A stretch of DNA of 64,000 nt, taken from NCBI GenBank assembly GCA_021323675.1, contig JAJPKP010000061.1:75955-139954 (forward strand). The letters are read 5' to 3'. The notes under the pieces were generated by a model. The model saw only the letters and a list, made by a program, of their open reading frames with translations. It was not told where the DNA came from and ran no database searches. Both the position numbers and the translations under genes were made by a program. This document shows positions 7,474 to 16,343 of this stretch, piece by piece. Each line of letters begins with the position of its first letter. The stretch's first letter is position 1. This DNA is from Pseudomonadota bacterium (GTDB taxonomy: Bacteria; Desulfobacterota; Binatia; Binatales; Binataceae).

Positions 7474-9399
7474 TTGTGCGGAATTTGCGGCGTAGTCAGC
7501 GTCGATCCCGCGGAGACCATCGACGCTTTTGTCCTGCGCGCGATGCGCGACACGCTGGCGCATCGCGGGCCCGACGACTGCGGCAGCTACATCGGGCGCG
7601 GCGTAGCGCTCGGGCATCGGCGTCTGTCCGTGATCGATCTGCGCCCCGAAGGGCGCCAGCCGATGAGCAACGAGGACGGCCGCGTCCATATCGTATTTAA
7701 CGGCGAAATCTACAATTTCGAGGAGCATCGATCCTGGCTCGCGGCGCGCGGGCATCGGTTCCGTTCGCGGACCGATACCGAAGTAATTATCCATCTTTAC
7801 GAAGAACTGGGGATCGATTGCCTCAGGCGGCTGCGCGGGATGTTCGCGTTTGCGCTGTGGGACGAACGGGAGCGTCTGCTTTTTCTGGCTCGCGATCGAG
7901 TGGGAAAAAAGCCGCTGTACTATCGATGGGATGGAAAGAGGCTGGTGTTCGGCTCCGAGCCGAAAGCGATCCTTGCGCATCCACAAAGCGTCGTGGAGCC
8001 GGACCCGATCGCGATCGATTGCTATGTCGCGCTCGGTTACGTCCCCAGTCCAATGACCGCGTTCAAAGGAGTTTGCAAGCTTCCGGCTGCGCACTATCTG
8101 ACGCTTCGCGATGGCCAGGTCGAGGTTAAACGCTACTGGGAGCTCAAGTATTCCCCCAAGCTTGAGATTTCGGAGGATGAGGCCTGCGAAGAAATCGTAA
8201 GAAAGCTCACAGAGTGCGTTCGCCTGAGAATGATTAGCGACGTGCCTTTGGGCGCTTTTCTGAGCGGAGGAGTCGACTCGAGTGCGATCGTTTCCCTGAT
8301 GAGCCGACTGAGCTCACGTCCGGTGCGAACATTTTCGATCGGATTCCAGGAGCCGGCGTACGACGAAAGCGCCTATGCGAAGGCTGTCGCCGAGAACTTC
8401 GGAGCGGAGCATCTTTCGTTTTGCGTCACGCCGGAGTCGATCGACGTCCTGGAGAAGCTCGTTTGGCACTACAATGAACCATATGCCGATGCGGCATGCG
8501 TGCCGACTTACTATTTGTGCAGGATGGCGCGCGAATACGTGACGGTCGCTCTGAACGGAGATGGCGGTGACGAAAATTTCGCGGGTTACGATCGCTACAC
8601 TATCCATCAGCGGCTCGCATATCTCGATCGCCTTCCGGCCGGGTTGCTCAAAATCGCCGCGGGGGCCGCGCGCAGAGCCGCCGACGCGATGCCGGAAAGC
8701 CTGGCCGGTGGACGTCTTGCGGCTGTTGGCGAGGTGCTTGCCAGCGGTCGGCGCCTCAACTACGCGCGCACGCTGACGCGCTTTCGTCGCGCCCGCCGTC
8801 GCGCGATGTACAGCGATGGCTTTGCCGCGCTGGTCGAAGCTCCGAACCCGGAAAACCTGATTCTCGCTCTTTACAATCAAGCGGGCGAGGAGAGCATCGA
8901 TGCCGCCCTTTATCTTGACGTGAACCTTTATCTGTCTGATTGCCTGCTGCCGAAGGTGGATATAGCCGCGATGGCGGTGGGACTCGAGACGCGCTCTCCG
9001 CTGCTCGACCACGAGTTCATGGAATTTGCGGCGCGGCTCCCTGCTCGCTTCAAGCTGGACGGCTCGGTGCATAAGGCGATCTTTCGCAAGGCGTTCGGGC
9101 GGATCCTGGACCTTGAAACCGCGGCCCGGCCCAAGAAGGGCTTCGACGTTCCGTTCGACCGATGGTTTCGCGGCGATGTTGCCGGATACCTGACGGACGT
9201 GCTGCTCAGCGCGGCGAGTCTTGGCCGCGGGTATTTCAAGCCGTCTGCCGTGAAGAAACTCGTCGGAGAACATCTCGATGGCGTCCGGGATTGGCACAAC
9301 CATCTGTTTTCGCTGCTGATGCTCGAACTGTGGCATCGCCGGTTCGTGGATAGCGCGAACCCGGCAAGATTTCGCGAAGCCGCGAGCGCCGGCTGCTAA
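7474..9399 (+). CDS. asnB: Glutamine-dependent asparagine synthase paralogue
   Basis: A 641-residue class-II amidotransferase. The TTG start is fixed by the need for Cys at position 2: M-CGICGVVS, the N-terminal nucleophile of the glutaminase domain. The remainder shows HRGPDDCG, HRRLSVIDL and the synthetase PP-loop LSGGVDSSAIVSLM, with GDGGDENFAGYDRY further on and SPLLDHEFMEFAARLP near the end. Such genes are common in polysaccharide loci; in some O-antigen clusters they are proposed to amidate a uronic acid. Since a UDP-sugar 6-dehydrogenase is present at 20694, a uronamide is a reasonable inference, but ordinary asparagine synthesis is equally compatible with the motifs. Confidence 0.9.
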   Translation: MCGICGVVSVDPAETIDAFVLRAMRDTLAHRGPDDCGSYIGRGVALGHRRLSVIDLRPEGRQPMSNEDGRVHIVFNGEIYNFEEHRSWLAARGHRFRSRTDTEVIIHLYEELGIDCLRRLRGMFAFALWDERERLLFLARDRVGKKPLYYRWDGKRLVFGSEPKAILAHPQSVVEPDPIAIDCYVALGYVPSPMTAFKGVCKLPAAHYLTLRDGQVEVKRYWELKYSPKLEISEDEACEEIVRKLTECVRLRMISDVPLGAFLSGGVDSSAIVSLMSRLSSRPVRTFSIGFQEPAYDESAYAKAVAENFGAEHLSFCVTPESIDVLEKLVWHYNEPYADAACVPTYYLCRMAREYVTVALNGDGGDENFAGYDRYTIHQRLAYLDRLPAGLLKIAAGAARRAADAMPESLAGGRLAAVGEVLASGRRLNYARTLTRFRRARRRAMYSDGFAALVEAPNPENLILALYNQAGEESIDAALYLDVNLYLSDCLLPKVDIAAMAVGLETRSPLLDHEFMEFAARLPARFKLDGSVHKAIFRKAFGRILDLETAARPKKGFDVPFDRWFRGDVAGYLTDVLLSAASLGRGYFKPSAVKKLVGEHLDGVRDWHNHLFSLLMLELWHRRFVDSANPARFREAASAGC

Positions 9400-9424
9400 C
9401 GCGCTCGATCTCTGTCCTTCCAGA

Positions 9425-10798
9425 TTGGCTGCCGCTGCATCCATAGGTGCCGAACTCCGCGCGCGCGTCGCCGCGTGGCGCGCAAGCTCCGAGTCGAAAC
9501 GTGTGTTCGTCTCGATGATCGTCGTGGCGGGCCTTTCATTGTGCGTGCGCGCAATCACGCTGACGCGGGAAATCGTTGTGGCGCACCAGTTCGGTGCGGG
9601 CGATGAGATCGACGCCTTTTACATCGCGGTGCTCGTGCCGAACTTTCTTATCAACGTAGTGGGCGGGGCGCTCGGCGTCAGCATCATGCCCGCGTACATC
9701 GACGCGCGGGAGAACGAAGGTCTGGAAGCGGCGCGAACGCTCTTTTCTTCTTTCAACACCCTCGGGATTGCGGGACTCATGGCGGCCGCGATTGTCGGCG
9801 CAACCCTGGCGCCATACGCGCTTCCGCTGTTGGGCTCCGGATTCAGCGCGCAAAAGCTGGAGCTATGCCGCAGACTGTGCTTCATCGTGGCCGCCACCAC
9901 TGTGTTCGGCGGCGTTAGAGTTGTCTGGGCCGCGATCCTTAACGCGGAAAACCGCTTTGCCGCCGCAGTCGGCGCTTCCGCAATAACGCCGATGGTAACA
10001 CTTGTCGCGGTCGGGATGTTTGCAGAACGCTTCCGAATCTATTCCTACTCGGTCAGCCTGGTCGCGGGCTCAATCCTGGAGCTTGCGGCGACAGGGGTGG
10101 CACTGAACCGATGCGGCATAGGCGTGATGCCGGTGCGGCGCCCCCGCTTCGCGACCCTGCGAAAAGTGCTGGTTCAGTTCGGATACGCGGGAGCGGGGCA
10201 AACGCTGATGGCGAGCACGTCAGCCGTCGATCAGGCGATGGCGGCGATGCTGCCGAGCGGCAGTGTGGCGCTCCTCAATTACGGCGGCCGCCTGGTGCAA
10301 CCGTTTGTGAGCATGGGCGCCACGGCGCTCAACACGGCGGTCTCGCCGGTCTTTTGCCGGCTGGTCTCGATCGGCGATTGGGCAGGTGTGAAACGGCTCC
10401 TGCGCAACTACACATTGCTTACTTTGTCGGTCGCCGTGCCGGTTACGCTAGTGATGGTGCTGTGTTCGCAGGGGCTCGTCGCGCTCGTGTATCAGCACGG
10501 AGCCTTCACCGGCGCGGAAGGGCGGATGGCGGGACGTATTCTCGCCTGTTACGCCTTTCAAATTCCTTTTTTCATCATCGGCACGTTCTTCGTTCGATTA
10601 ATTGTCGCGTTGCAAGCGAATTATCTGATTCTCTGGGTATGCACGCTCAATCTGGTAGTCGATATCGCGGCTAACGTCGTGTTCATGAGGTACCTCGGCG
10701 TCGCGGGAATAGCGCTCTCGACATCGGTGGTCTATGTCGCGTCGTGTGGGACCGTTGCGTGGCTTCTGTTTCGGGAGCTCAAGGCGCGATGGGCATGA
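9425..10798 (+). CDS. MurJ/MviN-family lipid-linked glycan flippase
   Basis: A 457-residue polytopic membrane protein with about 12-14 hydrophobic helices, belonging to the MurJ (MviN) branch of the MOP superfamily. The N-terminal segment LTREIVVAHQFGAGDEIDAF is the conserved family signature near the first helices. MurJ flips lipid II; paralogues within polysaccharide loci are thought to flip the undecaprenyl-linked repeat unit in the Wzx role. No other flippase is visible in the locus, so I assign it that role. The TTG start at 9425 is only weakly supported; a Met inside the first helix region (MIVVAGLSLC) is an alternative. The stop overlaps the next gene. Confidence 0.82.
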   Translation: MAAAASIGAELRARVAAWRASSESKRVFVSMIVVAGLSLCVRAITLTREIVVAHQFGAGDEIDAFYIAVLVPNFLINVVGGALGVSIMPAYIDARENEGLEAARTLFSSFNTLGIAGLMAAAIVGATLAPYALPLLGSGFSAQKLELCRRLCFIVAATTVFGGVRVVWAAILNAENRFAAAVGASAITPMVTLVAVGMFAERFRIYSYSVSLVAGSILELAATGVALNRCGIGVMPVRRPRFATLRKVLVQFGYAGAGQTLMASTSAVDQAMAAMLPSGSVALLNYGGRLVQPFVSMGATALNTAVSPVFCRLVSIGDWAGVKRLLRNYTLLTLSVAVPVTLVMVLCSQGLVALVYQHGAFTGAEGRMAGRILACYAFQIPFFIIGTFFVRLIVALQANYLILWVCTLNLVVDIAANVVFMRYLGVAGIALSTSVVYVASCGTVAWLLFRELKARWA

Positions 10799-12114
10799 GC
10801 GGCGATCGAGAGTCCCTTGAGGAACCGCGGCTGCCTTCGATCGCGGCAAACCGGAGGAACGGGAGTTCGGAGAAGAGAGAAGCCCCGTGGCGCGGAAAGT
10901 CTCGTGCGTCCGCGGCGCGCGGGAGGAGCGGACCGTATCGAGTGATGTTCGTGATTCCGTCGCTCGAATACGGAGGCGCGGAACGTCAACTGGTTGAATT
11001 GGTCAATCATCTCGATAAGCGTCATTTTCAGGCGACGGTGGTAAGCTTCGAAGACGGGGGTCCTCTGGAAGCGGAACTTGCCGAGACTGAAGGGACAACG
11101 GTCGTTTCACTCGGCAAGAAGAAGGGCGACAGGGATGTTCGGTTCATCTGGCGGCTCATCGCGCTGGCGCGCCGCCTGCGTCCGCACGTCATCCACGGCT
11201 ACATGAACTTCTCGAATCTTCTCGCGCTGCTTGCCGGCAAGTCGGCGGGAGCATTTGTGGTATGGGGAATTCGAGGTTCCAACAATAGGGAATACGCAGA
11301 GTTCGACGCGTTCGAGCACGCATGGTTTAATTTCGCCCTGCGTCTTTCGTTCCTTGCCGACCTTGCGATTTTCAACTCGCGAGCGGGCCGCGATTACTAC
11401 CGCGCGAAAGGCTTCGGCTGCCGGCGGACAATACTAGTTCCGAACGGAATCGATATCGGCCGTTTCAAGCGGCGGATCGATTTAAGGCATCGGGTCCGCG
11501 CTGAATGGGGTGTTGGTGATAATGAATACCTGATTGGTCTGGTCGCGCGGCTGCACCCGATGAAAGAGCATCAGATCTTTTTGAATGCGGCCGAGCGCCT
11601 GACGCGTTATCGCAGCGATGTGCGGTTTGTCTGCGTCGGGTCCGGAACTGAGGACTATGCCCGCGGGCTCCGGAAACTCACCATCGATCTTGGCCTTGGC
11701 GATCGCGTCATCTGGGCCGGCTCTCGAAGCGATATGCCGGCCGTTCACAACGCGCTCGACATCTCCGTGTCGTGCTCCAGGTTCGGCGAGGGATTTCCGA
11801 ACGCGATCGGCGAATCGATGGCATGCGGGGTCCCCTGTGTCGTCGCCGGTGCGGGAGACACTGAATGGATCGTTGGCGATACGGGCGTGGTCGTCGCGCA
11901 AGGTGACGCCGAAGCGCTGGCATCCGGATGCGACACGTTGCTGGATCGCCTCAAAACCGAGGGTGAGGCGCTGAGACAACGATGCAGTGATCGAATTGCG
12001 GAAGGCTTCGACACCATGCGCCTCGCCGATGAGACCGAAGCGGCGCTGCTCGCACTGCTGGAGATGGATCCATCCGGGCGGACGCGAGAGCTGGAGCACA
12101 GCCAGCCCCGCTGA
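10795..12114 (+). CDS. Glycosyltransferase family 4
   Basis: A GT-B fold glycosyltransferase of about 439 residues. The start is placed at the ATG of the ATGA overlap with the flippase stop; an ATG six bases earlier is equally possible. The N-terminal 45 residues are polar and probably disordered, after which the donor-fold motif MFVIPSLEYGGAERQLVELV begins. The second domain shows GLVARLHPMKEHQIFLNAAE and the sugar-nucleotide motif RFGEGFPNAIGESMACGVPC with the EX7E pattern. The protein transfers a hexose-type residue from a nucleotide sugar to the lipid-linked repeat at the cytoplasmic membrane face; specificity cannot be read from sequence. Confidence 0.85.
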   Translation: MSGDRESLEEPRLPSIAANRRNGSSEKREAPWRGKSRASAARGRSGPYRVMFVIPSLEYGGAERQLVELVNHLDKRHFQATVVSFEDGGPLEAELAETEGTTVVSLGKKKGDRDVRFIWRLIALARRLRPHVIHGYMNFSNLLALLAGKSAGAFVVWGIRGSNNREYAEFDAFEHAWFNFALRLSFLADLAIFNSRAGRDYYRAKGFGCRRTILVPNGIDIGRFKRRIDLRHRVRAEWGVGDNEYLIGLVARLHPMKEHQIFLNAAERLTRYRSDVRFVCVGSGTEDYARGLRKLTIDLGLGDRVIWAGSRSDMPAVHNALDISVSCSRFGEGFPNAIGESMACGVPCVVAGAGDTEWIVGDTGVVVAQGDAEALASGCDTLLDRLKTEGEALRQRCSDRIAEGFDTMRLADETEAALLALLEMDPSGRTRELEHSQPR

Positions 12115-12126
12115 GGCCGGCATCCG

Positions 12127-13002
12127 GTGCCGATGGTAGTGATCGAATTCCGCGAGTTTTTGTGGCGCACGCGTCTGGCGTTCTTTCCGGTGAAGGATGA
12201 GGTCGACCGGTTGCTCGTGGAGCGCAGCTTCAACGAAGTGCTCCACATTATTCAGGCCGGATGTCCCATTGAGTCCGGGCGGCCGGGGATGGTCCACTAC
12301 GAGGCTTTTCCAACCAGTTGCATCGACCTGAGCAAGCCGATCGAGGAGCTGTACCGCGCGATGGATCCGAAGTCCTGCCGGTACGAAATCAGAAAGGCCG
12401 AGAAGTGCCGCGACCAGATTGAGATAGGGATGAACGATGAGCGGTCCCGCGCGGACTTTTTCAGAATATACAACCGGTTTGCGGCAGTGAAGCGCCACGC
12501 GCGTCCGCTGACGCATAGTCAACTAGAGGCCTTGCGCGAGCATTGCGACATTTTCGTCGCTTACCTCGGCGGGGAGCCGGTATGCGTTCACAGCCTGCTG
12601 CGGGATGAAGGCCTGCGCCGGGTGCGCCTGCATCTTTCGGGGTCCGCGCGTCTCGACAACCCGGAAGTGGCGCGAAGTTCGGGGTTTTTGAATCGCTATC
12701 TCCATTGGCACGAGATCCAGCTTTACAAGTCCCGGGGAATGCGGATCTACGACTTCGGCGGCCTCGGCAGAAGCGACGAAGTGCGTTCGATAACCCGCTT
12801 CAAGCAATCTTTCGGCGGCGCCGAGGTGCAGGAACACAGCTACACGTTTGCCGGTCCAGCGGGCAGGCTGCGCTTGAAGGCGGGGGCGTTTCTGCGGTCG
12901 TCGCTCCCGCGAACCTCTCTTGGGGCCGGGAGGCATCAAGACCGGAAAGAATCGCGGGCGGCCAGGCCGGAGATCTCGGAAGGCCCGCGGGAAGAGGGCT
13001 GA
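12127..13002 (+). CDS. FemAB-like GNAT acyltransferase
   Basis: A 291-residue protein of the FemAB/BioF2-like GNAT superfamily (often annotated as GNAT_acetyltr_6). The recognisable parts are SCRYEIRKAEKC, the FFRIYNRFAAVKR helix, VAYLGGEPVCVHSLL and the acceptor-side block GMRIYDFGGLGRSDEVRSITRFKQSFGG cut at positions around residues 217-244. Relatives transfer amino acids or acyl groups, for example in peptidoglycan bridges, and are frequent in exopolysaccharide loci where they are believed to decorate the glycan. The GTG at 12127 and the ATG at 12133 are alternative starts. The C-terminal 45 residues are basic and low complexity. Confidence 0.7.
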   Translation: MPMVVIEFREFLWRTRLAFFPVKDEVDRLLVERSFNEVLHIIQAGCPIESGRPGMVHYEAFPTSCIDLSKPIEELYRAMDPKSCRYEIRKAEKCRDQIEIGMNDERSRADFFRIYNRFAAVKRHARPLTHSQLEALREHCDIFVAYLGGEPVCVHSLLRDEGLRRVRLHLSGSARLDNPEVARSSGFLNRYLHWHEIQLYKSRGMRIYDFGGLGRSDEVRSITRFKQSFGGAEVQEHSYTFAGPAGRLRLKAGAFLRSSLPRTSLGAGRHQDRKESRAARPEISEGPREEG

Positions 13003-13007
13003 AGCGG

Positions 13008-13736
13008 GTGGGCGATCAGAGCAAAATATGGGAGTACTATCAAAATGTCACGCCGGACGTGTTCCTGTTGTCACGGCCGCGCCTGGACTTTCTGCTCGAA
13101 CAGGTCCGAGGGAGAGCGCGCGCCAAGGATGCCAGAATTCTGAGTATCGGAAGCGGCGACGGGTATTTTGAGGAAACCGCCGCGGCGGCGGGATTCTCGA
13201 TAGTGTCGCTTGATCCTGACGAAGGAGTTGTCAAAAGGCTCCGCACCAGAGGCATCGAAAGCCACCACGGTTCCATCGCGAAATTGCCGTTCGACCCGCG
13301 ATCCTTCGATTTCGCTGTCGCCTCCGAGGTTCTCGAACATCTGGACGAAGGCGTCCGGGCGCAAGGACTCAGCGAGGTTGCCCGCATCCTGAAGACCGAC
13401 GGATGGTTTTTGGGGACGGTTCCCTACAGAGAAAATCTGAGCGATCACGAAGTGGTGTGTCCCGCCTGCGGAAATGTCTTCCATAGATGGGGCCATCTTA
13501 AGTCCTTCTCGCTGAGCGCGATGCGAGGCGAATTGGAACCGCATTTCGGGGTGGTGGAACTGAAGCGGACCGCCTTCGGAAGCAAAAAACGCACGCTGCT
13601 CGGAAAGGCGAAATCGATGGCGAGACTGCTCCTGGCAAAATACGGAGCCTCAGTCGCTTCGCCCTCGCTCTACTTTGCAGCGGGACGGCCGCTGCCGGCG
13701 AAATCCGCCTCGGTTCACGGTTCGCTCACTGATTGA
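13008..13736 (+). CDS. SAM-dependent methyltransferase with Cys-pair insert
   Basis: A class-I methyltransferase of 242 residues. A longer open frame extends upstream over the FemAB-like gene, but the GTG at 13008, 5 bp after that gene's stop, gives the expected N-terminus GDQSKIWEYYQNVTPDVF. Motif I is RILSIGSGDGYFEE, the acidic motif is SIVSLDPDE, and ASEVLEHLDE is the usual post-II motif. After GWFLGTVPYRENL comes VVCPACGNVFHRWGHLKSFS, a CxxC plus His element that looks like half a zinc ribbon and is shared by a group of polysaccharide-locus methyltransferases. It probably O- or N-methylates a sugar or lipid-linked glycan; the acceptor is unknown. Confidence 0.78.
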   Translation: MGDQSKIWEYYQNVTPDVFLLSRPRLDFLLEQVRGRARAKDARILSIGSGDGYFEETAAAAGFSIVSLDPDEGVVKRLRTRGIESHHGSIAKLPFDPRSFDFAVASEVLEHLDEGVRAQGLSEVARILKTDGWFLGTVPYRENLSDHEVVCPACGNVFHRWGHLKSFSLSAMRGELEPHFGVVELKRTAFGSKKRTLLGKAKSMARLLLAKYGASVASPSLYFAAGRPLPAKSASVHGSLTD

Positions 13737-13873
13737 TCGTTCGCTGTCCGTTCACCGGTGACTCGTCGCATGCGAATGGGCAAGGCCGCAATGGAAACGG
13801 GGCACGGGAGAAGAAGGCTCTTGCATGGGTGCCCTAAATCTCGCCGTTGCGGTACCATCTGTCCCCGCAAGCG

Positions 13874-15721
13874 ATGTGCACGCGCAGAATTCTCGGCATC
13901 TCCGCGTACTACCATGACAGTGCGGCGGCTCTGGTCGTCGATGGCGACATTGTGGCGGCGGCGCAGGAGGAACGCTTCACTCGCAAGAAGTTCGACGCCC
14001 GCTTCCCGGCCCGATCCATTTCTTATTGCCTTGCGGCGCAGGGTCTGACGCTCAAAGACGTCACCGACGTTGTCTTTTACGACAAGCCTCTTGCCAAGTT
14101 CGATCGATTGCTCGAGACCTACCTCGGCTATGCCCCGCGCGGAGTCGCGTCGTTCGCGGCGGCGATGCCGGTGTGGCTTAAGGAGAAGCTTTACCTGAAG
14201 TCTGTGATGCGAAACGAGCTTGCGGCACTGGGAGGCGTAAAGCGATCCGAGTTGCCGCCTCTGCGCTTCACGGAGCATCATCAGGCTCATGCCGCCTCCG
14301 CGTTCTTTCCGAGCCCCTTCGAAACCGCGGGAGTGATGTGCCTTGACGGGGTCGGCGAGTGGGCCACGACCTCGGTGTGGACGGGCGAGCGGAACCGGCT
14401 GACTGCGCAGTGGGAGATAGACTTTCCCCATTCTCTGGGGCTGCTGTACTCGGCGTTTACCTACTATACGGGCTTCAAGGTCAATTCCGGCGAATACAAA
14501 GTGATGGGGCTTGCACCGTATGGAGAGCCGCGCTACGCGGACCTGATTCTGACCGAGCTCATCGATCTCAAGCCGGACGGAACGTTCAGGCTCAACACGC
14601 GCTACTTCAACTATGCGACCGGATTGACGATGACGAATGGCGACTTCGATCGTGTCTTCGGCGGTCCGCCGCGCAAACCGGAGACCCCGATCACGCAGCG
14701 CGAGATGGATCTTGCCGCCTCTGTTCAAAAGGTCACCGAGGAAGTAGTGCTGCGCCTCGCCCGCACGGTGGAGAGAGAACTCGGCGTGAAGTATCTGTGC
14801 ATGGCGGGCGGGGTGGCGCTGAATTGCGTTGCCAACGGGCGAATTCTCCGCGAACTGCCTTTTCGGGACATATGGATTCAGCCCGCCGCCGGCGACGCTG
14901 GCGGCGCGGTCGGCGCCGCGCTGGCCGCCTGGTATCAGTATCACGATAAGCCCCGTGAGCCGCGCGAAGGCGATTCGATGCATGGGTCGTACCTCGGGCC
15001 CTCGTTTGCAGACAGCGAAATAGAGGCGAGTCTTGGAAGTCTGGGCGCCCGCTTCCGGCGGCTCGGCGATGAAGATTTGATACGGCAGGTCGCCGAACTT
15101 ATCGCGGGCGAAAATGTGGTGGGGTGGTTCCAGGGGCGGATGGAGTTCGGACCCCGGGCTTTGGGCGCGCGCTCGATTATCGGCGACGCGCGCAGTCCGC
15201 GCATGCAATCGGTGATGAACCTGAAGATCAAATACCGGGAATCGTTTCGGCCGTTCGCGCCGGCGGTGCTCGGCGATCGAGTCGCGGATTACTTCGATCT
15301 GGACCGGGCCAGTCCTTATATGCTTCTGGTCGCTCCAGTGCGAGAAGAGTTGCGCGTCAAGGCGAGTCCGGAACAGGAAAGTTTATTCGGCATCGAAAAG
15401 CTCAATGTCCCGCGCTCCACTATTCCGGCAGTTACCCATGTGGATTATTCGGCGCGCATCCAGACCGTCCATCGCGAGACCAATCCGCGTTTCTATGAAC
15501 TGATCCGGGCGTTTGAGCGGCTGACCGGATGCGCTGTGCTGGTAAATACCTCCTTCAACGTCCGCGGCGAGCCGATTGTCTGCACGCCGGAAGACGCTTA
15601 TCGATGCTTCATGCGGACCGAGATGGACTATCTGGCGATCGGCAACTGTCTGCTGGCAAAAAGCGATCAGCCGGCGTTCGAGCGGAACGATTCCTGGAAG
15701 AAGGAATTCGAGCTGGACTGA
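13874..15721 (+). CDS. Carbamoyltransferase, NodU/CmcH/SxtI family
   Basis: A 615-residue O-carbamoyltransferase. The open frame reaches 27 bases further up, but family members begin with RILGISAYYHDSAAALV, which favours the ATG at 13874. The N-terminal YrdC-like/Kae1-like portion carries FTEHHQAHAASAFFPSPF (metal-binding His) and CLDGVGEW; the C-terminal domain carries FQGRMEFGPRALGARSII and the LVNTSFNVRGEPIVCTPEDA block. The enzyme forms a carbamoyl-adenylate from carbamoyl phosphate and ATP and transfers the carbamoyl group to a hydroxyl. Immediate neighbours downstream are SxtJ- and SxtK-like genes, the same trio as in saxitoxin clusters and many polysaccharide loci. Here the acceptor is probably a sugar hydroxyl. 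Confidence 0.9.
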   Translation: MCTRRILGISAYYHDSAAALVVDGDIVAAAQEERFTRKKFDARFPARSISYCLAAQGLTLKDVTDVVFYDKPLAKFDRLLETYLGYAPRGVASFAAAMPVWLKEKLYLKSVMRNELAALGGVKRSELPPLRFTEHHQAHAASAFFPSPFETAGVMCLDGVGEWATTSVWTGERNRLTAQWEIDFPHSLGLLYSAFTYYTGFKVNSGEYKVMGLAPYGEPRYADLILTELIDLKPDGTFRLNTRYFNYATGLTMTNGDFDRVFGGPPRKPETPITQREMDLAASVQKVTEEVVLRLARTVERELGVKYLCMAGGVALNCVANGRILRELPFRDIWIQPAAGDAGGAVGAALAAWYQYHDKPREPREGDSMHGSYLGPSFADSEIEASLGSLGARFRRLGDEDLIRQVAELIAGENVVGWFQGRMEFGPRALGARSIIGDARSPRMQSVMNLKIKYRESFRPFAPAVLGDRVADYFDLDRASPYMLLVAPVREELRVKASPEQESLFGIEKLNVPRSTIPAVTHVDYSARIQTVHRETNPRFYELIRAFERLTGCAVLVNTSFNVRGEPIVCTPEDAYRCFMRTEMDYLAIGNCLLAKSDQPAFERNDSWKKEFELD

Positions 15722-15724
15722 GCA

Positions 15725-16144
15725 ATGGGTTCGAACGTGCCGAATAACGGCGAGCAAGCGCAACGCGCCGAATTGCGAAACTTCGGCCTGCTGACCGGCG
15801 CAATCTTCGCCGCGCTGTTCGGCCTCTTGATGCCGTGGCTGCGCCATCGCCCCTTTCCAGCGTGGCCGTGGATCGTTTGCGTATTGCTCGTGGTGCCGGC
15901 GCTGATTGCGCCTCAGGCGCTGCGGCAGGTGTTTCGCGCCTGGACCGCGGCGGGTCGCGTTCTTGGATGGATCAATTCCCGGCTTATCCTGACAGTTGTC
16001 TTCTACGCGATAGTCACGCCGGCGGGTGTTGTGATGCGCCTTTGCGGCCACGACCCGATGAAACGGACCTTCGATCCGAAATGCGACAGCTATCGCGTGC
16101 CCAGCCGGCAACTGTCGCCCTCGACGATGGACAGGCCATTCTGA
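15725..16144 (+). CDS. SxtJ-family small membrane protein
   Basis: A 139-residue protein with three or four hydrophobic helices: FGLLTGAIFAALFGLLMP, WPWIVCVLLVVPALIAP and SRLILTVVFYAIVTPAGVVM. This arrangement, the conserved RPWP-like RPFPAWPW turn and the C-terminal TPAGVVMRLCGHDPM block identify the SxtJ family. Its biochemical role is unknown; it is found directly downstream of carbamoyltransferases, here by 3 bp, and its stop codon overlaps the start of the next gene (TGATG at 16142-16146). Co-occurrence suggests it anchors or assists the carbamoylation step at the membrane. The last 25 residues are polar and cytoplasmic by charge. Confidence 0.8.
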   Translation: MGSNVPNNGEQAQRAELRNFGLLTGAIFAALFGLLMPWLRHRPFPAWPWIVCVLLVVPALIAPQALRQVFRAWTAAGRVLGWINSRLILTVVFYAIVTPAGVVMRLCGHDPMKRTFDPKCDSYRVPSRQLSPSTMDRPF

Positions 16145-16296
16145 TGTTTGAGCTGCTTGGCGATCTTTGGGGCTTCATGCGCGAGCGCAAGAAGTTCTGG
16201 CTCGCGCCGCTGGTCGCGGTTCTGCTGCTGATCGGAGCGCTGGTGATAGTCGCGCAATTCTCGACGGTAGCACCTTTCATATACACGCTGTTCTGA
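16144..16296 (+). CDS. DUF5989 / SxtK-like single-pass membrane peptide
   Basis: A 50-residue protein, MFELLGDLWGFMRERKKFWL followed by one transmembrane helix (about residues 19-41). The conserved LWGFMRERKKFWL head is the hallmark of DUF5989, the SxtK-like family that accompanies carbamoyltransferase-SxtJ pairs. The ATG overlaps the stop of the SxtJ gene, so translation is probably coupled. Function is unknown; the size and position suggest a subunit or adaptor of a membrane complex with SxtJ. It is easily missed because of its length. Confidence 0.85.
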   Translation: MFELLGDLWGFMRERKKFWLAPLVAVLLLIGALVIVAQFSTVAPFIYTLF

Positions 16297-16343
16297 GTTC
16301 GGTCGTTGATCCCGGTTCGAAAGGGGTCTGAAACGGACATCCG

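Noticed and set aside
13715..15208. Long minus-strand frame opposite the carbamoyltransferase gene
   Set aside because: Antisense shadow of a well-conserved gene, with Arg/His-rich composition and no motifs.
13874..16296. Saxitoxin-type biosynthetic cluster
   Set aside because: The sxtI-J-K-like trio is present but no polyketide, amidinotransferase or tailoring genes are found; this trio is widespread in polysaccharide loci.
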